Assembly (NCBI GenBank): GCA_009773335.1
Contig: WRPF01000005.1
Location: 18,153 to 82,152 of the forward strand
Direction of reading: 5' to 3'
Length of the DNA stretch: 64,000 nucleotides
From: Caulobacteraceae bacterium
GTDB lineage: Bacteria; Pseudomonadota; Alphaproteobacteria; Caulobacterales; Aquidulcibacteraceae
Positions 8,914-17,619 of the stretch are shown piece by piece. The notes under the pieces were generated by a model. That model was given only the letters and a program-made list of their open reading frames with translations, searched no databases and had not been told where the DNA came from. The position numbers and the translations under genes were made by a program. How positions within the stretch are numbered: position 1 is the first letter of the stretch; each line of letters begins with the position of its first letter.

Positions 8914-8927
8914 CTGTTGGCCAACAG
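8914..8927. promoter_or_regulatory. 14-base perfect palindrome upstream of the PfkB kinase
   Basis: CTGTTGGCCAACAG is a gapless palindrome in the phnC/PfkB-kinase divergent region. It lies just downstream of an AAGGAG box (8901-8906). It may be a second operator or affect translation initiation of the kinase. The function is inferred only from symmetry and position. Confidence 0.3.
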
Positions 8928-8979
8928 GCGGTCGCGTTGTCGGCGCCCAATTGTCACGAGGCTGCGATACTCTTGCGCG

Positions 8980-9906
8980 ATGACAAAGCTCGTCGTCGTC
9001 GGCGCCGTCGCCTGGGACAGGCCGATCTATCTCGATGGACGCCTCGCGCCAGGCGCGCGCCTGCATGCGAGAACAATCCAGGCGCAAGAGTCCGTCACGC
9101 TGTCCGGCGATATTGAACGCACCATTCCGGGTCGCCTTGGCGGAGGCGGCGCCACGGCGGCTGTGGCGTTGGCGCACGCCGGCCATGAAGTCGGCGTGAT
9201 CTCCTGCGTGGCGACAGACACGGCCGGAAATGCGGCTTTCGATGCAACTCAACGAGCCGGCGTTTCAACCGACTGGATCGTCCGCACACCGCCTTCTGGC
9301 AGAACGACGCTCATCCTGATCAGCGGCGATGGCGAGCGCTCGGTCATCCACCTCTCCGGCGAGACGCCGCAGGATTACGATCCGCTTCCCGCCGGGCCGC
9401 TGACTGTTGCTTGCGAGCAGGCCTCCAACTGGAATGCAAGCGGTGTGTTCGCAAGAGCCAAGGTTCCAGGCATCGAGGTCGTGATCTCACGTTGCTGCGG
9501 TTGGACGGTGGCCCACTGGCCAATGCGGGGAACCTTGTCTGCGGACGTGCTCGTTGGTTCAGCGGATGATCTTTGTCTCGATGCGAACGACGATCCCTTC
9601 CTTGCCGCACGCGAGATTGCCGGCGATCGATTGCGCTGGGCCGTTGTCACCGAGGGCGCGTCCGGGGCGCGGGCCTGTAACGGCGAGCACATGGTGTTCG
9701 CGAGAGCGGTCGAAAGACCGGTCATCGACACGACCGGCGCAGGAGACTGCTTCGGCGCGGGCTTGCTTGAGGCGTTGACCGCAGGCGCGCCGATGGCTGA
9801 AGCGCTGCGCCATGCCGCCGCTTGGGGCGCAGATGCTGTCGGGCTCGACCAATCCGCGCCAGTGCGCGCCTCGCAGGACCAGTTCGGCCGCTATTTTCCT
9901 AGGTGA
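8980..9906 (+). CDS. PfkB-family carbohydrate kinase
   Basis: This ribokinase-fold sugar kinase of 309 residues has the N-terminal glycine-rich LGGGGATAAVALA segment and the C-terminal DTTGAGDCFGAG anion-hole and catalytic-base motif. The start ATG 8980 matches the family N-terminus (TKLVVVGAVAWDRP). TTG 8917 would add 21 unconserved residues but has an AAGGAG box 10 bases upstream. The gene sits inside the phosphonate locus, divergent from phnC and convergent with phnE (8-base overlap). The substrate is unknown; a role on ribose or another sugar released during phosphonate breakdown is only inferred. Confidence 0.85.
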   Translation: MTKLVVVGAVAWDRPIYLDGRLAPGARLHARTIQAQESVTLSGDIERTIPGRLGGGGATAAVALAHAGHEVGVISCVATDTAGNAAFDATQRAGVSTDWIVRTPPSGRTTLILISGDGERSVIHLSGETPQDYDPLPAGPLTVACEQASNWNASGVFARAKVPGIEVVISRCCGWTVAHWPMRGTLSADVLVGSADDLCLDANDDPFLAAREIAGDRLRWAVVTEGASGARACNGEHMVFARAVERPVIDTTGAGDCFGAGLLEALTAGAPMAEALRHAAAWGADAVGLDQSAPVRASQDQFGRYFPR

Positions 9907-10717
9907 GACGCGCGCGGATACGCGACGAAATCCAGTCCAGAATACCCACGCAGACACAATACAGCAGCACGATGTAAGCCACCTGATCGAACGCGAAAAT
10001 CCGTATCCGCTCCTCAAGCGCAAATCCTATGCCTCCGGCGCCGACAATCCCGAGAATGGCGGCGTTCCGGAAGTTCTGCTCCAGATAGTAGAGTATCTGG
10101 CTGCTCCAGATGGGCGCGAGTTGCGGAACAGCAGCGAACCTGATGGCCGCCAGCCGCCCCGCGCCAGCCGCGCGCAAAGCCTCAAGCGGTCGCTGATCGA
10201 GATTCTCGATCGCCTCCGCATGCAGCTTGGCGAGGCGCGGTATGTCGGCGAAGGCCAGGGCGAGAACGCCCGCGAATGGTCCAAGACCGACGGCCGAGAC
10301 GAGAATGAGCGCCCACACGAGTGCAGGTATGCCGCGAAAAAGGTCCATCACGCGCCGCACGGCGAAGTGGATCACTGCATTGCGGACGACGGCTTTGGCG
10401 GCGAGCACGCCCAACGGCGCGGCGAAGACCGCCGCTATTGCGGTGCCCGAAACCGCCATCGCGAACGTTTCCACCAGCGCCAGCACAATCCGCCAGGGTT
10501 GCCCGCCGTCGTGCGGCGGAATCATCGCGCCGATGAATCGCCTGAGGCTCGCCAGGCCTTTCCCGAACACCGCCGGCGTCATTTCGAGGTCGATACAGAA
10601 CCAGACGAGAACGACGATGAGGGCGATCGCAACGGCGTACGGGCGCACTTTTCTGCCGACCGGCGGCTCGAGAGCCTCGGGCGCAATGAGGCGCGCGCTT
10701 GCCACGGTAGCGTTCAC
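9899..10717 (-). CDS. phnE: PhnE, phosphonate ABC transporter permease (second copy)
   Basis: This 272-residue inner-membrane permease has several hydrophobic helices and the conserved EAA-type loop (EALRAAGAGRLAAIRFAAVPQLAP). The FRNAAILGIVGAGGIGFALEERI segment is characteristic of PhnE. It pairs with the PhnE encoded just upstream (10714-11613; 4-base overlap) to form the channel energised by PhnC. It ends 8 bases inside the convergent PfkB-kinase gene. Confidence 0.92.
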   Translation of the reverse strand: MNATVASARLIAPEALEPPVGRKVRPYAVAIALIVVLVWFCIDLEMTPAVFGKGLASLRRFIGAMIPPHDGGQPWRIVLALVETFAMAVSGTAIAAVFAAPLGVLAAKAVVRNAVIHFAVRRVMDLFRGIPALVWALILVSAVGLGPFAGVLALAFADIPRLAKLHAEAIENLDQRPLEALRAAGAGRLAAIRFAAVPQLAPIWSSQILYYLEQNFRNAAILGIVGAGGIGFALEERIRIFAFDQVAYIVLLYCVCVGILDWISSRIRARLT

Positions 10718-11613
10718 GCCATCGACTCCTTTCCGATGAGACGATGACGCAGCTCTTCCGAAGCCATGTCGATCAGCGTGATCATCGCCACGATCATGAG
10801 CAGCAGGGCGAGGTAGGTATCGAACTCCGTGTAGGTGATCGCGCGTTGCAGCTCCACGCCGATCCCGCCAGCCCCGACGATTCCCAGCGCGGCGGCGACA
10901 CTGATGTTTATTTCGAGTCGCAACAGGAGATAGGACGCGAAATTCGGCAGCACCTGGGGCACGACGCCATAGCGCATCTGCGCGATCCAGCCGGCGCCGC
11001 TCGCCTTGAGGGCCTCCGCGGGTCGCATGTCGACGCTCTCGATCGCCTCGCTGAAGAGCTTGGCTAGCGAACCGAGCGTCACGACAATGATGGTCACCAC
11101 GCCCGCCACCGCTCCCAGCCCGAACGCCGCCGAGAAGATGATGGCGAGGATGAGATCGGGTATTGTCCGCAAGGCGTCCATGACCCGCCTCACAAGGAAG
11201 CGGACGAGACCGATGCGCATGACGTTCTGTGCGGCGAAGAAGGCCGCACCCACTGCGAGAAGGCCGCCCAGCATGGTTCCGACGACCGCCATCTGGATGG
11301 TTTGCCAGGCAGCCGCGAGCCAGTTCGGAAAATCGTAGTACCAGGCGGCGATCGACCCGCGCGTCGCACGTCCGGCGAAAGCCGCGTCAGGATCGATATC
11401 GGGCGCCAGCCTGTCGAGGAACGTCGCGATGCGCTGCATCGGATCTCCGCCAAGCGCCGGAGAAAACACGTCGCTGTAGCTCATCGACGCGAACACGATG
11501 ATGCTGACGATCGCCACGCCAACGATACTCTGCAGGCGGTGTTTGCGGATGCTGTCTCGACGAAGCGCCTCGAAATCAGCGACAGCGACGGACAGAGGCT
11601 CTGGCGGATTCAT
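10714..11613 (-). CDS. phnE: PhnE, phosphonate ABC transporter permease (first copy)
   Basis: This 299-residue permease has an N-terminal helix (residues ~28-47) and the conserved EALKASGAGWIAQMRYGVVPQVLP loop. It also has the INISVAAALGIVGAGGIGVELQ segment. It is paralogous to the neighbouring PhnE. Tandem phnE1-phnE2 pairs are usual in alphaproteobacterial phosphonate transporters. The start overlaps the end of the second binding-protein gene by 4 bases. Confidence 0.92.
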   Translation of the reverse strand: MNPPEPLSVAVADFEALRRDSIRKHRLQSIVGVAIVSIIVFASMSYSDVFSPALGGDPMQRIATFLDRLAPDIDPDAAFAGRATRGSIAAWYYDFPNWLAAAWQTIQMAVVGTMLGGLLAVGAAFFAAQNVMRIGLVRFLVRRVMDALRTIPDLILAIIFSAAFGLGAVAGVVTIIVVTLGSLAKLFSEAIESVDMRPAEALKASGAGWIAQMRYGVVPQVLPNFASYLLLRLEINISVAAALGIVGAGGIGVELQRAITYTEFDTYLALLLMIVAMITLIDMASEELRHRLIGKESMA

Positions 11614-12470
11614 GGCCGGGCCGGCGGGCGCACGCGAGCGAGGGCCTCGATCGGCTGCAGTTCACTGGCGCCTGGCGCAATCCATCGGAAGGCTTCAGGA
11701 GCCTCAAGATGAAGTGCGACGTGGATGCCCACAAGGCGAAACCGCAACTCGTCGGGAATGTCGCGCCTTACCGCGAGCGCGGAGTCGGCGCTCGGCCGTC
11801 CGCGCCACACTTCCTGCAGTCCAGCACAAGGCGTCTCGCGCGGACCGTCTCCCCGGCAAAGGCGCTGCCACGCCGCCGCATGGAGCACCATGATGTCCGC
11901 ATTGCCCGCTCTCAACAACGCGGCGGCGTCGGCCGGCGACGCGGCCACGGTCTCCGCCCTGAAAGCGGTCGTTGGCGCGCCATTGTCGACGAGAGCCCGC
12001 AGCGGCCCGCCTCGCGCCACTTCATTGGCGCCGCCGAAGACAACGCGGGCGTCCGCGAGGTTCGCAAGACCCTCGAACGGAGTGCCGCCGACCCTGGTCA
12101 CCGCCACCGTGAGCACACGCCCGACCCCATTTGCGGACCGCGGCGTCAGGAGCGGACGGATCGTCTCCGCGCTCTTCGCACTTGCATCGGCGCCCAATGG
12201 CGCGAGATCCACCTGCCCACCGACGAGCGCGGCTGACGCCGCATCTGCCGAAGCGAATGCACATCCCTGCACCGTCCTACCGAGACGCCCCGACACGTGG
12301 CGCGCATAGGCGCGCAGCCCAACCGGTGAAGAGGCGTCCGGCGCGCGACAGGACGAAGCCTCAGCGGCCAGATAGCCGACACGAAGGATGCCGATGTCCC
12401 TGGCGTCCGCAGCGTCCGCCGCGCCCGCGCCAATCGTCGCGAGCACAATCGCGAGAAACATCCGCTTCAT
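11610..12470 (-). CDS. Second PhnD-like periplasmic binding protein
   Basis: This 286-residue protein has a Sec signal (MKRMFLAIVLATIGAGAADA) and a PhnD-type phosphate/phosphonate-binding fold: ILRVGYLA, then VDLAPLGADA, then LADARVVFGG. The start is ATG 12470, because the upstream open frame has no signal-like features. It is clearly diverged from the PhnD encoded 14 bases upstream and lacks that protein's longer loops. It has cysteines at the mature N-terminus and C-terminal half that may form disulfides. It may supply a different phosphonate or phosphite ligand to the same PhnE channel. Confidence 0.75.
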   Translation of the reverse strand: MKRMFLAIVLATIGAGAADAADARDIGILRVGYLAAEASSCRAPDASSPVGLRAYARHVSGRLGRTVQGCAFASADAASAALVGGQVDLAPLGADASAKSAETIRPLLTPRSANGVGRVLTVAVTRVGGTPFEGLANLADARVVFGGANEVARGGPLRALVDNGAPTTAFRAETVAASPADAAALLRAGNADIMVLHAAAWQRLCRGDGPRETPCAGLQEVWRGRPSADSALAVRRDIPDELRFRLVGIHVALHLEAPEAFRWIAPGASELQPIEALARVRPPARP

Positions 12471-12483
12471 CAAACGCCCCAGC

Positions 12484-13494
12484 TCACTTTTCTTCACGCG
12501 CAGGCTGACCGCGGCGCTGCGCAATGTCATCGGACCGCATCTGGATGATGTCCTTGTAAAAGGCGCGGTCGACGCTCGCGAAGTCGCCTCCCGACGCCTG
12601 CCCGATGTCATCCCAGATGGCAGGCTCATCATAGGGAAGCACCGACAATGCGCCGCGCACCAGATCGATGAAGGCCTGATTGCGATCGGTCCTGACGACA
12701 ACCGGGCTGTTGGGCATGGGACCGGCGGTCCAGACGATACGCACGTCGTCGATATCGATGAGACCGCGACGCGCCATGGTGAAGTGGGCGCCAGTCGTAA
12801 AGCCGATTTCCGGCGAGCCGCCGGAGGCCATCACCATCGCACCGTCAAACTGTCCATTCACCAGGGACATGACCGTCTGCGTCTGCCCGCCAGCCATCAT
12901 CGTGCGCCCGAAGTACGTATCGGGTTCGACGCCCTGCTGGCGCATCACGTGGCGGGGATAGAGGAATCCCGACGTGGAATTGAAATCAACATACCCCAGC
13001 GTCTTTCCTCGCAAGTCCTGCAATGATCTGTAGGGAGACGACGAATTCACGAGAAGGACTGAATAGTATCCCGTGTTGCCCTCCGCCTGGCGAATGACCA
13101 TCAGCGGAGCGACGAGTTCGCCGACCTGCGCATCGACGTTGGCGTAACTTCCGGCGCCGAGCTGGGCGAGATCGACCTGTCCGGACGCCAGGGCCTGAAC
13201 GACGCCGTTATAGTCGGAGGCCTCGAAAAGCTTGACGGGCAGTCCCGTTACTCGCTCAAGATACATTTTGTATCCGGACCAGCGCCGGGCCATCGTCGGG
13301 TCGTCTTCCGCGCCTTTGACGGCCATGCGGATCTGACCCATTTCGGCGCGCCAGTCGCCATCGCCTTTGGTTCGACCTGGCTCGGCGGAACAGGCGACTA
13401 CTGCCGCGAACGCGACAAGCGCGCCCAATCGCAGGATGCTTCTCAATCGACACCTCACGGAGGCGCACAAACTTCCTTTTTGTGTCACGCGCAT
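12484..13494 (-). CDS. phnD: PhnD, phosphonate-binding lipoprotein
   Basis: The mature part follows the PhnD pattern: the ligand-loop region YNGVVQALASGQVDLAQLG, SLQDLRGKTLGYVDFNSTSG and the C-terminal WDDIGQASGGDFASVDRAFYKDI. It has a lipoprotein signal ending in the lipobox VVAC, so it is likely an inner-membrane-anchored binding protein. The start is uncertain: ATG 13494 gives a long n-region, while GTG 13458 gives a classic short signal with AAGGAAG about 13 bases upstream. It is first in the phnD-phnD2-phnE1-phnE2 operon. Confidence 0.92.
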   Translation of the reverse strand: MRVTQKGSLCASVRCRLRSILRLGALVAFAAVVACSAEPGRTKGDGDWRAEMGQIRMAVKGAEDDPTMARRWSGYKMYLERVTGLPVKLFEASDYNGVVQALASGQVDLAQLGAGSYANVDAQVGELVAPLMVIRQAEGNTGYYSVLLVNSSSPYRSLQDLRGKTLGYVDFNSTSGFLYPRHVMRQQGVEPDTYFGRTMMAGGQTQTVMSLVNGQFDGAMVMASGGSPEIGFTTGAHFTMARRGLIDIDDVRIVWTAGPMPNSPVVVRTDRNQAFIDLVRGALSVLPYDEPAIWDDIGQASGGDFASVDRAFYKDIIQMRSDDIAQRRGQPAREEK

Positions 13495-13628
13495 GAATGC
13501 ACGGGTCACCAGGTCACGGCAGGCGCCGGATTTGCCGGCAAAACGTATGAGCATTGGAGGACAATCTCGCACGGTTTCGCCCCGCTCGGTGCGAGCCTGA
13601 ACGGCAAACTTCATGCGGAACGCTGCCG

Positions 13629-13673
13629 GAGCATGATCGCTTCGGGCCAAATCGGCCTGAAACGATCGTGCTC
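13629..13673. repeat. REP-like palindromic element
   Basis: GAGCATGATCG (13629-13639) pairs with CGATCGTGCTC (13663-13673) with one mismatch. An inner TTCGGGCC/GGCCTGAA pair also fits, allowing one G-U. The element resembles dispersed GAGCATGATC palindromes of alphaproteobacterial genomes. It lies midway in the ~320-base divergent region between phnD and the EEP-family gene, so it is not a terminator of either. I see nothing else distinctive in 13495-13816. Confidence 0.5.
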
Positions 13674-13816
13674 AAATCCGGAGAGCGCCCCTGGTTCGCG
13701 TCTTTGAGCGGGCCAGAAAATGGCGAGCAGCGTCCGGGCGCACCGGCTCACAAGCCTCGACTGCGCGCTCCGGGGGTGCGAAAAGCGCGGCAGACGCCAC
13801 AGCGGGGAACGCCCGG

Positions 13817-14695
13817 ATGTTTCGAGCGATAATGGCTGCATCATTGATGTTGTCGATATGCAGTATCGGCGCGGCCGGCGCACAGCCTGCCGCTGAAGTC
13901 CGCGTGATGACGTACAATATAAGGCTGGACACCTCGGCTGACGGCGAAAACGCATGGCCCCACCGGCGTAACGCTGTGAGCGCACTGATGCGCTTCTACG
14001 GGTCCGACCTTTTTGGAATGCAGGAAGTGCGTCTACATCAGCGCGATCAGCTCGCCGCGGATCTGAGCGACTATGTTTTTCTTGGCGTTGGGCGCGACGA
14101 CGGCCGTGAGGGCGGCGAGTTTTCAAACCTGGCGTTCCGAAAAAAGCGGTTTCGCCTCGCGGCGCATGGTGGATTCTGGTTGTCTCCGACGCCGGACATT
14201 CCGTCGCGCGGATGGGACGGCGCCTTCCCGCGCCTCGTGACCTGGGGCAGTCTTATCGACAGGGTCACGGGTCGTCGCGTTCTCGCACTCGCCACACACT
14301 GGGATCATGTCGGCGTCGAAGCGCGCCTTCAGAGCGGCAGAATGATCCGCGAGTGGATCCGGACGCACAAAGTGCCATGTCAGAGCGTGGTGTTGCTCGG
14401 TGATCTCAATGCGCCTCCAAGCGAGATGTCCTATCTGGCGCTGGTGCAGCCGGGGCCGGGCGGGCTGACGGCGGCGGCCTCCATCAGCGAAACACAGCCA
14501 TTTGGACCGGCTGGCACTTTCAACGCCTTCGACGTCCTGCGGGCGGATGCGGCGCCGATCGATCACGTCCTTGTCAGCGATGGCGTGCGGGTCCTGCGTC
14601 ACGGGGTGCTCACACAACACGACGCCGGGCGTCTGCCCTCGGACCACTATCCGGTGCTGGCCGACATCATCCTGCCGGCGTGCAGGCGCGGCTGA
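13817..14695 (+). CDS. Secreted endonuclease/exonuclease/phosphatase (EEP) family hydrolase
   Basis: This 292-residue protein has a Sec signal (cleavage near AGAQ, residue ~23) and the EEP-fold motifs: MTYNIRLDT (metal-binding Asn), FGMQEV (catalytic Glu), THWDHVG, LLGDLNAPP (Asp-x-Asn) and the C-terminal SDHYPV His. Members act on nucleic acids, phosphoinositides or sphingomyelin, and the substrate cannot be told from sequence. It lies between the phosphonate locus and the glucose-catabolism genes, so a role in releasing phosphate esters outside the cytoplasm is possible. It is not overlapped by a neighbour. Confidence 0.85.
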   Translation: MFRAIMAASLMLSICSIGAAGAQPAAEVRVMTYNIRLDTSADGENAWPHRRNAVSALMRFYGSDLFGMQEVRLHQRDQLAADLSDYVFLGVGRDDGREGGEFSNLAFRKKRFRLAAHGGFWLSPTPDIPSRGWDGAFPRLVTWGSLIDRVTGRRVLALATHWDHVGVEARLQSGRMIREWIRTHKVPCQSVVLLGDLNAPPSEMSYLALVQPGPGGLTAAASISETQPFGPAGTFNAFDVLRADAAPIDHVLVSDGVRVLRHGVLTQHDAGRLPSDHYPVLADIILPACRRG

Positions 14696-14769
14696 CCCAT
14701 CTCCTCACCCGCAGCATTGCGCCCGGCGCCATGCGGGACCGCCATCGCCACATGGGGCGAACACGGGGG

Positions 14770-16239
14770 TCAGTCGTGCCAGCTGGCCCCGTCCCTTTCA
14801 GGCAGACCGATCGCGGCGGACGGGCCCCAGCTGCCGGCGGCGTACGCGCGGGGCGTGACGCCGTTCGCCTCCCAGCCATCGCGGATCGCGTCGATCCACG
14901 TCCATTGCGCCTCGACCTCGTCGCGGCGAACAAACAGCGTCGGATCGCCGTCAATGAGGTCGAGCAGCAAGCGCTCATAGGCGATGCGTCGGCGCACCTC
15001 GGCGAATGCGTTTGCAATGCCGATCTGGAGCGGAACCTCGCGAAGGTGGATGCCGTCGCGATCAAGGCCCGGCTGCTTGGCCATCATCAGCAGGCTGACA
15101 TTTTCCTCTGGCTGCAGCTGGATGACGAGCTTGTTCGACTGCGGCGCAGCGCCGTTCGCGGTGAAAATGGAGTGCGGCACAGCCCTGAACTGGATGATGA
15201 TTTCCGAACGCCGACTCGCCATGCGCTTGCCCGTTCGCAGATAGAACGGAACGTTCTTCCACCGCCAGTTGTCCACATGCGCCTTGATGGCGACAAACGT
15301 CTCCGTCGCGGAAGCGCGTCCAAGTTCTTCACAATACCCGGCCGCCGCGGCGCCGCTGGCCTGATATTGCCCGGTCACGGTATGTGTTCGCACACCGGCG
15401 CGGTCGATCGGCCGAAGACTGCGCAGCACTTTCACCTTCTCGTCGCGCACACAGGTCGGATCAAGGTGCGCGGGCGGCTCCATCGCGACGAGCGCCACGA
15501 GCTGCAACATGTGGTTTTGCACCATGTCGCGAAGCGCGCCCATGCCGTCATAATATCCGCCACGCTCCTCCAGCCCCACAGTCTCGGCGACCGTGATCTG
15601 CACATGCTCGATGACCTGCGAATTCCAGAGCGGCTCGAACAGCGCGTTGCCGAACCGGAGCGCCATCAAATTCTGCACTGTCTCCTTGCCGAGATAGTGA
15701 TCGACACGGAACGTGCGGTCTTCCGGGAACGCGGTTGCGACTGCGTCATTGATCCGCCGGCTCGACTGCAGATCGTACCCGAGCGGCTTTTCAAGCGCGA
15801 GGCGGGTTCCGGCCGTAGCGAGCCCGCACGACGAGAGACCGGCGATCGCCGGTCCGAACAGGGAAGGCGCCATCGAAAGGAAGAGGGCGACCCCGGCGCT
15901 GCCGCCGTCGATCTCGTGCGCCACCTTGGCCATCTGTGCGCCGTCGCTCGCATCGGCCGGCACATAGGAGAGCCGATCGAGAAATGACCGCACCTGAGCC
16001 GGCTTGAGTCGGGCCTTGTCGACGAACTGCCCGAGAGCCTCACCGACAACATTCCGGTAGCCGGCGGAATCCATGCCGGTGCGCGCCGTCGCCACGATGC
16101 GCAGACCCGCAGGCAGCAACCCATCCGTGTGCAGGCCGAACAGGGAAGGCGCCAGCATCCGGCGCGCGAGGTCCCCTGTCGCTCCAAACAGCACCAGCCG
16201 TTCGACAGGCGTGGGCTTCAATCCGGCGGTCACGGACAT
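14770..16239 (-). CDS. zwf: Glucose-6-phosphate 1-dehydrogenase
   Basis: The enzyme oxidises glucose 6-phosphate to 6-phosphogluconolactone, the entry to the Entner-Doudoroff and pentose phosphate routes. The 489-residue length is standard. The NADP-binding GATGDLARRM lies near residue 20 and the active-site signature RVDHYLGKE is intact. The ATG at 16239 is preceded by GGAG. It is downstream of glucokinase (78-base gap) on the same strand, so glucose phosphorylation and oxidation are co-expressed. No edd or pgl gene is adjacent. Confidence 0.96.
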   Translation of the reverse strand: MSVTAGLKPTPVERLVLFGATGDLARRMLAPSLFGLHTDGLLPAGLRIVATARTGMDSAGYRNVVGEALGQFVDKARLKPAQVRSFLDRLSYVPADASDGAQMAKVAHEIDGGSAGVALFLSMAPSLFGPAIAGLSSCGLATAGTRLALEKPLGYDLQSSRRINDAVATAFPEDRTFRVDHYLGKETVQNLMALRFGNALFEPLWNSQVIEHVQITVAETVGLEERGGYYDGMGALRDMVQNHMLQLVALVAMEPPAHLDPTCVRDEKVKVLRSLRPIDRAGVRTHTVTGQYQASGAAAAGYCEELGRASATETFVAIKAHVDNWRWKNVPFYLRTGKRMASRRSEIIIQFRAVPHSIFTANGAAPQSNKLVIQLQPEENVSLLMMAKQPGLDRDGIHLREVPLQIGIANAFAEVRRRIAYERLLLDLIDGDPTLFVRRDEVEAQWTWIDAIRDGWEANGVTPRAYAAGSWGPSAAIGLPERDGASWHD

Positions 16240-16317
16240 CCTTGCTCCATTGTATCGATTGCCCGGCAGGCGAAGTTCCCGCGCTCGATGTCACGGGCCG
16301 GACAGGCTTCCGCAACT

Positions 16318-17316
16318 TCACGGGGCAAGGCGCGTGTCCGACAAGCGTTGCACCGCGCGATAGGCGCCAAGCAGACCGAGGTCGCGCACCGTCGCGACCG
16401 CCACCGGCGTTGACCGGAGAAACCCTTCGCCGGGCCCGTGGTCCTCGAATCTCGCCCGGAACGACGCCTCCTGCAGCACCGGCGCCAGGGCGATTGCGAT
16501 GTCGCCCACCAGCGCCACGCCGTTCACGCCCTGGACGAGCACCGTATCGGCGCAGACGCTTGCAAGCATCAGCGCAAATCGTCTGACGGTTTCGGCACAC
16601 GACGGATCCGCCCCCGAGACGCCGCGACGGGTGATTTCAACGCCCTCGAGCGGTTCGGCTTCTTCGCCCCGCATCGCTGCGAGCACGCCGTGCAGCCTTA
16701 CCAGCCCCGGACCGGATACGAGATGCTCGTCGACCACGCGACCGGTTTGCGCGCGCACGGACTCCAGGACACGCATTTCCACATCATCATGCGGCGCAAA
16801 ACCTGCGTGCCCGCCTTCGGTCGCCGTCACACGCGCCGGACAACCGCGCGCGCCGCGATCGATGCGCGCGATCCCCAGTCCAGTCCCGACGCCGACGACG
16901 CCGACCGACGCGCATCCGAGGATATCGCCGCCCCCGAGAGAGGAGAGCTCCGAACGCCCCAGATGACTGAATCCCTCGGCCTGGGCCTCCAGGTCATTCA
17001 ACGCGACAAGCGTCGAGAACGAAAACGCCTGCTGCAGCGCCGCCAGACTGAAACGCCAGTGCGAATTTGTCAGCGCGATCTCGTCGCCGCGCACGGGACC
17101 GGCGACCGCCAGGGCCGCGCATCGTGGCGCGTTCGTCACGCCGCCAAGGAAGTGCGAGATCGCCTCTTCCGGCGAGGCGTGATCGGCCGTCAGGAAAGAA
17201 GCCCGGCGCACGAACCGGATTTCCCCGCCTTCTTCCCTGCACAGCGCGAGACGGCAATTCGTGCCGCCGATGTCGCCGACGAGCACATCGCGAGGGTCCA
17301 CGCCGCCGCCCCTCAT
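16318..17316 (-). CDS. glk: Glucokinase
   Basis: This 332-residue ROK-unrelated (E. coli Glk-type) glucokinase has the phosphate-binding VGDIGGTNCRLAL, the catalytic-Asp segment LVALNDLEAQAEG and the sugar-binding TATEGGHAGFAP. The start ATG 17316 is 14 codons before the first motif residues; upstream in-frame codons lack conservation. It forms an operon with zwf. It is divergent from an MFS sugar transporter across a region bearing a LacI-type operator. This ties it to intracellular glucose released by the glycan locus. Confidence 0.94.
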   Translation of the reverse strand: MRGGGVDPRDVLVGDIGGTNCRLALCREEGGEIRFVRRASFLTADHASPEEAISHFLGGVTNAPRCAALAVAGPVRGDEIALTNSHWRFSLAALQQAFSFSTLVALNDLEAQAEGFSHLGRSELSSLGGGDILGCASVGVVGVGTGLGIARIDRGARGCPARVTATEGGHAGFAPHDDVEMRVLESVRAQTGRVVDEHLVSGPGLVRLHGVLAAMRGEEAEPLEGVEITRRGVSGADPSCAETVRRFALMLASVCADTVLVQGVNGVALVGDIAIALAPVLQEASFRARFEDHGPGEGFLRSTPVAVATVRDLGLLGAYRAVQRLSDTRLAP

Positions 17317-17566
17317 GCGCAACGCCACGCCGCGGGACCCGCAATCCCGGGACCGGACGTCACATCGAACACCCGCCGGCCTGGCGCCCACAAGGCGCCG
17401 CTTCCATCAGCTCGCCGCACAGTTCTCATAGGCGTGTCTCCGGCCCCGCGCGGCGCAACCGCGTCCGCCCCTGAGGCGAGTTGCGGGTCGATTCAACTCG
17501 CCCCAACCCGGCCTGCGAGCTTGCATTGCTTCATATTCTTGGTGTAGGGCCAAGTCACCAAAAAAA

Positions 17567-17580
17567 TGACAACGCTGCCA
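17567..17580. promoter_or_regulatory. LacI-type operator (class 1) between glk and the MFS gene
   Basis: TGACAACGCTGCCA is a near-palindrome that shares 10 of 14 fixed positions with sites at 22256-22269 and 35950-35963. It lies 40 bases before the MFS transporter start and about 250 bases before glk. A further inverted repeat, TTGGTG (17539-17544) with CACCAA (17556-17561), lies just upstream. Binding by one of the LacI proteins of the window is inferred. Confidence 0.55.
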
Positions 17581-17619
17581 ATACACTGAGCAGCTTGCGC
17601 CAGGATGAGGAAACGGACC

